The notes beneath the pieces were generated by a model, which worked only from the letters and a program-made list of their open reading frames with translations, had not been told where the DNA came from and ran no database searches. Positions 50,205-58,874 of a DNA stretch of 64,000 nt are shown one piece after another; position 1 is the first letter of the stretch; each line of letters starts with the position of its first letter. This DNA is from Malachius bipustulatus. Lineage: Eukaryota; Arthropoda; Insecta; Coleoptera; Melyridae. The stretch is taken from the NCBI GenBank assembly GCA_910589415.1, contig OU342638.1, positions 33,081,579-33,145,578 of the forward strand, given 5' to 3'. A program made the translations under genes and the position numbers.

Positions 50205-50882
50205 CACATATTGTTCGCGACATGTTCACTTTAATACAGCGGAAAGTAGTATATTGAAGAAATTCATATTTAACTGTACACAACAAAACTACGTATCTGC
50301 TGACAGTGCGCTTTGAGAGTAATTTGAAGTTGAAATTATACATGAGACTAAAACGTTCGATTACTAATGACAAATTAATAATAATTACGATTGACTGAAG
50401 CGGTCAAAAAACTTAAAAAGATACGTAGCTTTGAAAACAGCTTAGTGACAGAAAGTCCTGCATGAGGGCGCTGTAAAAATTGTTGTTCCTTTGAAAGTCA
50501 AAAAATTGTCAGGCTATAGTAAAGGGCGGTTAAGCAAAGTTCAGAGATACTAATATCCATTTTATTGATTATTACCCCATTACAATAATATTTAACTAAC
50601 TTATTGCTAGAATGTCGATGACCATCCTCTCGGAAAGACGGGATTGCACCTTCCTCTCTCGAGTACAACTTATTTCCTAAAAATTTAAATCTAAAAAAAA
50701 ATACAGTAATTTCTACCTGTTGCTGATTAAACATAAAGGATTACAGTTTATGCAATAGAGGAAATGTGAACGTACTCGGCTTATGAACTCAAATTACCTG
50801 ATCAGCAACGGGGCATCCCAACCCCTCTACGCGGCCCCTGCAAATACAAGATAAGCGAAAAAACCGGTGTCTAAAAGTTGTA
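50205..50882. other. Gene-free stretch between LTR element and foldback C
   Basis: AT-rich sequence that originally continued from 35539. No gene or repeat recognised. Confidence 0.4.
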
Positions 50883-52343
50883 TACAGGGTGTCCCAGCTT
50901 ATTCGAAGCGGTCTCTGTAGGCCAAACGATTGATTTTTTCCAAAAATTTTTTGCAAATTCAAGTACAGGATCACAATGGCCATAATTTAAAATTACTTTG
51001 GAGTATACAGAGTGTCCCATATGACAGTGGCATATCAAAGTTATGTTTTTTTAAGTGGAATGCTCCTATGTTATCGCATTTTTAGATTGTCTGAGAAGAG
51101 AAAATAGGATTGGCTTTTACAGTTGGTGTTTAAATTAAGAAGTTTTTGAGTTATAAACAAGTGAAAATCGTCATTTTTCAAGTTCAAAGCCCTGTACAAT
51201 GAAAACGGTTCAAGATAGAGAAAAACGGCTTACATGTCCCTATTTTAACTTTGGTCATTATTTACATCCGCGGCTCCTACAGTTTCACTATGGCACCTAT
51301 ATAGGGGTGGAGGACATACCTATAGTAACACCAGGAAGATATTAATTTGCTGGGCAAATGAAAGATAAGCGAACAAAACGGCATCAAAAGAAGGTCTTCC
51401 TGAGTGCGGGCCTGTTTAGAACAGCGAATATCATAATAAACATGCAAGGTCAGAGTGTCGAGAGGACGGCGGAAACTCGTAAACAACACCAGAGCCGGTC
51501 TGGTAACAGACGCAACATACACGGCATGCAAACGTAGTCGGAATATAATAGCGAGCGATGTCGCGTATTTTTGGAGTATAAATGCAAAATAAATGCAAAT
51601 TTGAAAATAAAAATCGTGCTACCGTTATTCTCGAAGATATTCCTTGCCCTGAAAGTGAAAAAAAAAATAGAAATTCGACCGTAGTGCCAAAGAGGCCTTA
51701 GTGGTGACCTTGATATTAGTTTGCCCTGGCTGTTTTTAGCTTCTTACCCACCCAGCACCCCTATTTCGCTCCTCGGTCCCGAAAAAATTGATGAAACGTA
51801 GGAGCCGCGGATGTATACAATTACCTTAACTTTTTATGTACTATCCTATGGTATAGAAAAATTTTTACTTTCTTTGATTTTTTTACTTGGCGACGCGTGG
51901 AGAAATCTCAGAATTTTTCAAATTTTTTATCACCCTGTATAAACATTTCATCTACATGATAGGATAGTACATGAAAAAGTAAAATAGGGACATGTAAGCC
52001 GTTTTTCTCTATCTTCAGCCGTTTTCGTTGTACAGGGCTTTGAACTTGAAAAATGACGATTTTCACTTGTTTATAACTCAAAAACTTCTGAATTTAAACA
52101 CAAACTGTAAAAGCCAATCTTATTTTCTCTTCTCAGACAATCTAAAAATGCAATAACATAGGAGCATTCCATTTAAAAAAACATAACTTTGATATGCCAC
52201 TGTCATATGGGACACTCTGTATACTCCAAAATAATTTTAAATTATGGCCATTGTGATCCTGCACTTGAATTTTCAAAAAGTTTTTTGAAAAAGTCCATCG
52301 TTTGGCCTACAGAGACCGCTTCGAATAAGCTGGGACACCTGTA
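50883..52343. mobile_element. Foldback element C (~1.46 kb, CAGGGTGTCCCAG ends)
   Basis: TACAGGGTGTCCCAGCTTAT at the left is mirrored at the right with one missing C. Arms of about 370 bases (50883-51252 and ~51975-52343) match through GCCAAACGATTGA / TCCATCGTTTGGC and TTTTAGATTGTCTGAGAAG. The centre carries a second, inner inverted pair (51264-51290 and 51790-51815), so another element may be nested. No transposase. Confidence 0.8.
51264..51815. mobile_element. Inner inverted-repeat element inside foldback C
   Basis: ACATCCGCGGCTCCTAC is mirrored by GTAGGAGCCGCGGATGT about 530 bases later. Its right portion (ATTCCTTGCCCTGAAAGT onward, about 51640-51815) is repeated directly at about 52413-52604, outside foldback C, including ACCCACCCAGCACCCC and CTCGGTCCCGAAAAAATTG. 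Confidence 0.65.
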
Positions 52344-52412
52344 TAGAAGCCCGGTCCTGGCTCATTTAGTATATCACACATAATAATCAAGTAGTGTCGA
52401 ATTCACCGCGTT

Positions 52413-52604
52413 ATATTCCTTGCCCTGAAAGTCAAGATGCCAAAAAAAAATAAAAAATAGAAATTCGACCGTACTGCCAAAGAGGCCTTAGTTGTGACCT
52501 TAATATGAGTTTGCAATGGTTGTTTTTAGCTTCTTACCCACCCAGCACCCCTATTTCGCTCCTCGGTCCCGAAAAAATTGATGAAACTTAGGAGCTGCGG
52601 ATGT
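52413..52604. repeat. Partial second copy of the 51640-51815 sequence
   Basis: Direct repeat, with scattered changes, of the right part of the inner element; ends GGAGCTGCGGATGTAT. It sits just downstream of the 3' end of cluster member D. Confidence 0.75.
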
Positions 52605-52709
52605 ATATGTATATTTATCATAAACAGAGTTATCAAAACTAAAGATCTATTGCGTAGCACTTTCTATAACACTTTGCATATACATGTTGTATCTCGGTCT
52701 TGGTATCCA

Positions 52710-53795
52710 TTAGTTCATTCTGATTGAGTGAACGGACTGCAAATGTTGGAAGAAGTCCATTGTAATGTTCGTTTCATACTGACATTTAGGACATTTGTAC
52801 ACAGTATCTTTTGAATGTTTACGTTTATGATGTTTGGTCAAATCACTTTTATACTTTGTTTTGTAAGAACATTCCTGACAGTTGAACAGTTCAGCATCTT
52901 TGGAATGTTTTTGTTTATGATGTTGAGTCAAAGCACCTTTATACTTTGTTTTGTAAGAACATTCCTGACAGTTGAAAAGTTCAGCATCTTTGGAATGTTT
53001 TTGTTTAAAATGGCTGGTCAAATAACCTTTAATTTTTGTTTTGTAAGAACATTCCTGACAGTTGAACAGTTCAGCATCTTTGGAATGTTTTTGTTTATAA
53101 TGTCGAGTGAAATTTGTTCTAATTTTTGATTTGTAAGAACATTCCTGACAGTTGAACAGTTCAGCATCTTTGGAATGTTTTTGTTTATAATGGCGGGGCA
53201 AATAACGTTTAATTTCTGTTTTGTAAGAACATTCCTGACAGTTGAACACTTTAGCATCTTTGGAATGTTTACGTTTATGATGTTCAGTCAAACTATGTTT
53301 AAAATTTGTTTTGTAAGAACATTCCTGACAGTTGAACAGTTCAGCATTAGATCTACGATTTGTTTTCCACGCGCAATGCGCACAGTTATACTTCAACTCT
53401 CCTCCGCTCTTACTTTCAGTAGATCGTGCCTGAAGTGCCCCACTTTCTTGAACAGACTCACACAGATCCTTAGAAATTCCAACGCTACCACGACTTCCAG
53501 TCAACTGTTCCCAGCCGGGTTTGTGGTCTTTGATGTCGATCTCTTCTTTCAAGGCCGACGTCGATGAGCCTTCGGGTTCTCGTTTTATAGGAACAGGTGC
53601 CTCCCCGTAACCAGCGTCCTCGTTTTCTTCATCTTCACACCTCAACTTCCCCGGGTTGAGTGACAAGAAGTCCTGCTCCTCCTCGGACTCCATGAACTGA
53701 TCATCATCATCTGAGGCTTCCGTTTTGATGATCATTTTCTCCACCTCCTGATGTTGAACGGGACAGTAGTAATTATTGCCCTCATTTAAACTCAT
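52710..53795 (-). CDS. C2H2 zinc-finger protein with homogenised fingers (cluster member D)
   Basis: 361 residues from the conserved M-S-L ATG at 53795 (another in-frame ATG lies at 53807). The acidic N-terminus has VQHQEVEKMIIKTEASDDDD, IKREPEG and EEIDIKDHKPGWEQL. The first finger is cut short: CAHCAWKTNRRSNAELF runs directly into the next finger without its His pair. Six fingers sharing FNCQECSYK and the linker HSKDAELF follow, nearly identical in their DNA outside the helix, then a diverged last finger, YKCPKCQYET..HLQSVH. The pattern indicates recent 84-bp tandem expansion. Likely nuclear DNA-binding protein; target unknown. Confidence 0.8.
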   Translation of the reverse strand: MSLNEGNNYYCPVQHQEVEKMIIKTEASDDDDQFMESEEEQDFLSLNPGKLRCEDEENEDAGYGEAPVPIKREPEGSSTSALKEEIDIKDHKPGWEQLTGSRGSVGISKDLCESVQESGALQARSTESKSGGELKYNCAHCAWKTNRRSNAELFNCQECSYKTNFKHSLTEHHKRKHSKDAKVFNCQECSYKTEIKRYLPRHYKQKHSKDAELFNCQECSYKSKIRTNFTRHYKQKHSKDAELFNCQECSYKTKIKGYLTSHFKQKHSKDAELFNCQECSYKTKYKGALTQHHKQKHSKDAELFNCQECSYKTKYKSDLTKHHKRKHSKDTVYKCPKCQYETNITMDFFQHLQSVHSIRMN

Positions 53796-54119
53796 GATGT
53801 TAACCATAAAGTTACACTTTTCTTTGAAATGAAAACGCGGCTATTGCTGGATGATTAAAGATTCTATGCATCATAACATTGATTTTTTACACTATAAAAT
53901 CTATGCATCAATGCATCATAGAGCAGATCATAATCGTCGTAGTAGTGTAAACTCAATGGATCATAACAATGAATAAATAAGGAACAGGAACGAGCATTGC
54001 GACTTTGCACCGCTGTGTTAAAGCGAGACGGAAACAGCCATATTGATCCTCCACGTATGACTCATTATTTGGATTATTATTATTATTAATATTAATATTA
54101 TTAATAATTATATACGATT

Positions 54120-54239
54120 ATTATTATTTTATAACCCTAAAATATAAGTTTAGTTCTTCTTTTTCTTGTTGTTTCAGGGCTTGCTCACCATCGTGCACTT
54201 GGCCAGCTACGAGTTATTTATGTTTTGGGTCGGTTTAAT
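54120..54239. repeat. Duplicated upstream block, copy near member D
   Basis: ATAACCCTAAAATATAAGTT, then CATCGTGCACTTGGCCAGC, then GTTATTTATGTTTTGGGTCGG recurs with ~80% identity at about 57385-57495 upstream of member E. It may mark a shared promoter or 5' UTR region, copied with the genes. Confidence 0.6.
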
Positions 54240-54895
54240 TCTTAGACCATTTACACAGATAAACACGCCCTGCCCGTCTCAGTCCGCACCACTCAGTGAA
54301 GCCAACATCTGCCAGCTCCGGCGGCGAGTGCGTGACGTCAGAGTGGGGCATTTCCTTGGCATTTCGCGCGCTTTTCACGTAAGTATGTCAAGTACCAAAC
54401 AGCTATAAACATTTTGAGATTATAGCGTTAACAGCAATAAATAAATATGGTTCGTTCCTGTTGTGCGTATAACTGTACTGAGCGATATAAAAAGGATATG
54501 ACACATTCAAAGATTTTTTTTCAAGATTCAAAATTTTTCATTCGGATATTGATGGAAAAATTTAATTATTTTTTACGGTTTACTAAAAACGATTTTTACA
54601 AGATAATATTTATAGACACGAATCTAACAGAAGTTTCACTTTACATAATAACAATTTATACCTAATAATATCTATCTATTTGAATAATGTTGTGTCGAAC
54701 ATGTAAACATTTTTGTCTACAATAAATAGCTTGATCAGTAAATTATGTGTTTAAATTAACTGAAATGAAACATAAGTTATAGAACGCCGCTGCGCGCTCT
54801 TAGCAGACGATGCCACACTCTGACGTCACAGCACACGTACATGTTTGCTTCAGCTCGGAGAGTTAGCGGCGCGTCTATCTGTGTAAATGGTCTAA
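54240..54895 (+). mobile_element. P/THAP-type element, non-autonomous
   Basis: TTAGACCATTTACACAGATA at 54242-54261 is mirrored at the right end (54876-54895), and the inverted match extends to about 28 bp. GGTTTAAT occurs directly outside both ends (54232-54239 and 54896-54903), an 8-bp duplication as made by P-type transposases; the left end has two extra bases. The interior has only the start of a THAP-domain frame. Confidence 0.8.
54447..54665 (+). pseudogene. THAP-domain fragment of a P-type transposase
   Basis: Starts MVRSCCAYNCTERYKKD, the first half of a THAP zinc domain (C-x4-C pattern), then runs into Phe/Ile/Lys-rich sequence with no further THAP residues. The element body is too short for a transposase, so this is a remnant, possibly the first exon with a decayed remainder. 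Confidence 0.65.
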
Positions 54896-54903
54896 GGTTT
54901 AAT

Positions 54904-55599
54904 TATTATACTCCGGCCTCATTGAGATATTTTACAATTTTCGATCTCTAATCTCTAGCTGTAAAGGTAAAGGTTATTAATCAGACATTACAACAAGGCA
55001 TAAGACGCTAACGCTACTCTCTCTGGGACAACAGCAGAGAATTATCACACACCCGAAAAGGGATAAAACCCAGGATTGGGGATGGTATAAATAAAAAAAA
55101 GGAAGATAACTAGAATTAGAGATTAATAGGATTTGTTTTTATGAACTCCATAAGTACTATTGATGCTGATGAATGATAAATAAAACGCCAATGTTTTAAA
55201 AATTCTACTGTACTCTGATGGATAATATAAACGTTACACGTGTTTTGCTACTTTAAAGTATCATCTTCAGACATTATGTAAATGAATTTTTTTATTGATA
55301 TAGTAACATAGCAACAGTATGGTGTTTAAACTATACTATTTAAAACAACTACTTATGCTTTAAAATTAATATTATGGATAACTGTTTGTAGACATATATT
55401 GCATATTAATTGCGGTAGAGGAATACCACATGATATCAGCATCAGTTGATTATAAATAAATGTAATAGTTTTGCATATGACTGATTGGACATTGAAAATA
55501 TAATTGAACTAGAATCTGAATATTTGACAGATGTTGACATGAGCAAATTATTTGTGGTTGTTAGAGCGGCGATTACTCAACTTATAATGGCCGATGAAA
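54904..55599. other. Gene-free stretch between members D and E
   Basis: Apart from the Penelope-like relic, AT-rich DNA with no recognised gene. Confidence 0.4.
55150..55290 (-). mobile_element. Penelope-like relic with hammerhead-like motif
   Basis: On the minus strand (55280 down to 55229): AATGT, CTGAAGA, a stem-like ATACTTTAAAGTA, then GCAAAACACGTGTA and ACGTT. AATGT and ACGTT can pair (one G-U) as stem I, and GTA is an allowed cleavage triplet, but the core GAAA reads CAAAA. Related to 33880-34175 in the opposite orientation. Confidence 0.5.
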
Positions 55600-55734
55600 T
55601 AATTTTAAATCTTGTTTTGTAAGATAAGAACACTCTTCACATTCTACTTGCATTTTGGACCTCATTAGCTTCTTCCGATTGAGAGAATGTCAGACTTAAT
55701 TTTAGTTTCATATTGACATTCCTGCATTTAAAGT
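55600..55734 (-). pseudogene. Vestigial finger downstream of member E
   Basis: Matches the vestige beyond member C: CATTTAAAGTTTA..., CTAATGAGG and CAAGTAGAATGTGAAGAG blocks on the minus strand, no open frame. Shows that the C/E duplication included the 3' flank. Confidence 0.65.
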
Positions 55735-57222
55735 TTAAACTTTCACTGCTTTTTTATGTTTGCGTTTATAATGCTGAGTCAAATAACGTTTATTTCTAGC
55801 TTCATATGAACATTCCTCACACCTGTACACACCTGCAGATATTGAATGTTTAAGTTCATGATGTCGAGTCAAATATTCTTTAACTCTTGTTTCATATGAA
55901 CATTCTTGACATTTAAACACTTCTGCATCTTTTGAATGTTTACATTTATAATGTCGGGTCAAATGACCTTTATTTTTAGTTTCAAAAGGACACTCATCAC
56001 ATTTGTACACTGTGTCTTTTAAATGTTTGCATTTATAATGTTGGATCAAATGACTTTTATTTTTTGTTTCAAATGAACACTCCTCGCATTTATACACTTC
56101 CGCATCTTTTGCATGCTTACTCTTATAATGCCTGGTGAAATGACTTTTATCATTTGTTTTATAGGAACACTCCTCACATTTGTATACTTCTGCTTCTTTG
56201 TCATGGTTACGTTTATAATGTCTGGTCAACTGACTGTTAATTCTGGTTTCATATGAACATTGATCACATTTGTACATTGCTTCTTCTTTGGAATGTTTGT
56301 ATTGATGATGTTTGCTGAAATTTCCCTTAATTCTTGTTTGGTAAGAACACTCCTGACATTTATACATTTCAGCTTCTTCTGCATGTTTATATTTATAATG
56401 CAAGATCAAATTACCTTTAACTCTAGTTTCATATGAACATTCCTGACACTTAAACACTTCAGAATCTTTTAAATGTTTGCGTTTATAATGCAAGATAAAA
56501 TTACCTTTTCTTCTTGTTTCATAACAACATTTATCACATTGGTACACTTCCGCTTCTGGTGAATGTTTGTATTTATAATGTGAGATCAAGTTACGTTTAA
56601 CTCGAGTATCATATGAACATTCGTCACATTTGTACACTTTAGCTCTTCTTGAATGTTTCTGCTTGTAATGTTTGACAAAGTCATATTTATGCCCACTTTT
56701 ATATGGACATTCATTACATTCATACATTTGTGTGCACTGTTTGTGTTTGCGATTAAAATGTCGCAGATAATCAGATTTTCTGTTTGTTTTATAGGGACAA
56801 TATGAACATGTTATATACTTTGCCTCTCCCTTGTTTTTACTTCCTCCAGAGCGATGTATTAATCCATCCCTAAATACTCCAACAGCACTATTATTCTCAA
56901 TCCCAATCAGCTTCCATCCTGGTAGATGCTCTTCGATGTTAACTTCTTCTTTAACTTTAAAATCTACACCTTCTGCTTGAACTGCATGTACGTCATCATG
57001 TCCTGAGACTTCGGGTTCTTTTTTTATAGAGCAAGGTAACATCTTATTCTCAAAATTATTTGAGTCAGAGGATAGATCGCAGCTTTTATCATATTGTCGT
57101 TTTTCACACTTTAACTTCTCAGAGGGGAATAAGTTATCAAAGTGATCATCTTCTAATGTTTCGGTTTTGATAATCATTTCCTGATGTTGAACACTACAAT
57201 TATTGGCTTCATTCAAACTCAT
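55735..57222 (-). CDS. C2H2 zinc-finger protein, 12 fingers (cluster member E)
   Basis: 495 residues from the ATG at 57222. N-terminus MSLNEANNCSVQHQEMIIKT with ETLEDDHFDN, SIKKEPEV, VDFKVKEEVNIEEHLPGWKL and VGVFRDGL. Twelve C2H2 fingers, beginning TCSYCPYKTNRK and YECNECPYKSGHK, which with fingers 8, 9, 11 and 12 are close matches of member C. All fingers keep both Cys and both His, with H-x4-H throughout. Linkers vary around HSKDAEV. Single frame without introns. Together with C it defines a sub-family; E has the fuller finger set and is the likelier parent. Presumed nuclear regulator; binding site unknown. Confidence 0.85.
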   Translation of the reverse strand: MSLNEANNCSVQHQEMIIKTETLEDDHFDNLFPSEKLKCEKRQYDKSCDLSSDSNNFENKMLPCSIKKEPEVSGHDDVHAVQAEGVDFKVKEEVNIEEHLPGWKLIGIENNSAVGVFRDGLIHRSGGSKNKGEAKYITCSYCPYKTNRKSDYLRHFNRKHKQCTQMYECNECPYKSGHKYDFVKHYKQKHSRRAKVYKCDECSYDTRVKRNLISHYKYKHSPEAEVYQCDKCCYETRRKGNFILHYKRKHLKDSEVFKCQECSYETRVKGNLILHYKYKHAEEAEMYKCQECSYQTRIKGNFSKHHQYKHSKEEAMYKCDQCSYETRINSQLTRHYKRNHDKEAEVYKCEECSYKTNDKSHFTRHYKSKHAKDAEVYKCEECSFETKNKSHLIQHYKCKHLKDTVYKCDECPFETKNKGHLTRHYKCKHSKDAEVFKCQECSYETRVKEYLTRHHELKHSISAGVYRCEECSYEARNKRYLTQHYKRKHKKAVKV

Positions 57223-57384
57223 GCTGTTGATTTTTCTTTCAAATCGGTGAAATAAACTCAGAAGCTTCCCTAATTTTACAAAACTTCTTTAATAAATAAA
57301 CTCAAACTTAATTAAACTCATAAATTGCTCAATAATTATTGATAATATTGATCATATAGATCACAAGACAAGTTATAAACATAA

Positions 57385-57500
57385 CCCTAAAATAAAATAT
57401 AAGTTTCTATTATTCTTCTTCTTGTTTAATGGCCTGAGCATCACCTTGCACTTGACCAGCCTCTAGTTATTTATGTTTTTGGTCGGTTTTCAGAAAACTA
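57385..57500. repeat. Duplicated upstream block, copy near member E
   Basis: Paralogous to 54120-54239 but without the P/THAP element: GTTTTTGGTCGGTTTTCAG shows the empty site. Confidence 0.6.
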
Positions 57501-58874
57501 TTCGTAATTTTTACCGCGCGTGCGTCAACATGGGACTCAAAAAGAACGGTTCAAGAACCATTGATTGATGAAACAATTGGGGAACTGTTTAACCGATCTC
57601 CGATCTGATCTGTTAGGTGTGTATTAAATTTTTAACTTAAAAAGGAGGAAGTGAAGAGGAAGACTGAAAAAACAAAGGATGAGAAATAAAAATCTGAAAA
57701 AAGACTAGGGCATTTTTATGTTTTATTTTCCATACAATAATAATTATTAAACATTTAATTTTTTCAAGCAGCTCGTTTCTTTTCCTAATAAGAAGCTCAA
57801 TTTTTTCTTCTTCCTGGTTTAACCTTTTTTCTTGGTACTGTTTTCTGTCTTCACGAATCATTTCCATCGTTTAATTATACACACACACAGAAATGAGAAC
57901 GAAGAACGGATAAGCGAATGAACAACCGAACAATGGCATGAGGCATGTCGCAAAAACGAAACGTAAAATAGGTTAGGTATCTATAGCGTTCTTATCGATT
58001 CCTCCTTAGGTTCAAGAATCGTTTCGAACGATTCCAAACCGTTCAATTACAAGTTTTCAAGCTTGATGAAATAGAGAATAGTTAGTTCTCGGGACGAAGA
58101 GTTCGGTTCTGTGTCTGATGACTCTGATGAAACTTGTTTTTTCTATTGCGCATGTGCGTTTCTTCTATTACCGTTCGGAACTGCTTGATGAAACAAACCT
58201 ATTATTCCAGCAGAATGCTATTATGTAAATTCAAATTTTAAAAAATCTATAAAAGTAATAATACCAAAAACCTTAAAAAATAGTTTACAGGTGATAAAAT
58301 GTACAATGATTTTGATCAAACGCATCCAAGTTTACAGAAAATTGAATTGACAGGAATGACAGGTGAAGTATTTTGATTATGCAGGCAACCAATAATACAC
58401 GCTACACGGAATTACCATTCGAGAAGAGATCATGAATAAAAAGAAGACAACACGACTGCCATGCCATTATAAAAATTGTGATCAATTTAGAAAAAAATAA
58501 TACAGAAATTGTAAACGAGAGAAGCAGAAAATAGACAAAATGAAATCATATAATAATGAAAATTAAAATGTAGTAGTAAAAAGTTAAATAAACAAAAAAC
58601 ATTTTACCATTTAACGAAGTGTTTCGCGTTTAATCATGAAAAATCGAATAAAAACGTGTCTCCACTGTGTGAAGGTTGCTTTTATAACACAACTATGCGT
58701 TTGTGGTGTATAAAATTACAGGTTTTCAATATTTAATCAAAATAATCAATGTTGACTTTGTGTGTATATTTAATCCTTGCTCCTTGTTATGCAGCTGCAT
58801 TTTCAATGTTTTAATTGAAAATTGATCTCATGTTACTCTCCTATTGTTTATTGTCCTGCATTTAGCTACCAAAA
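57501..58874. other. Gene-free region upstream of the ZAD gene
   Basis: AT-rich; no gene, RNA or strong repeat recognised. Members A-E read away from here on the minus strand and the ZAD gene on the plus strand, so the region should hold divergent promoters. Confidence 0.4.

Noticed and set aside
52860..53340. Regular ~84-bp repeats resembling a CRISPR-type array
   Set aside because: The repeats are in-frame zinc-finger codons in a eukaryotic gene.
52815..53567. Plus-strand open frames over member D
   Set aside because: Antisense shadows of the repeated fingers (FVRTFLTVEQFSIFGM-like repeats).
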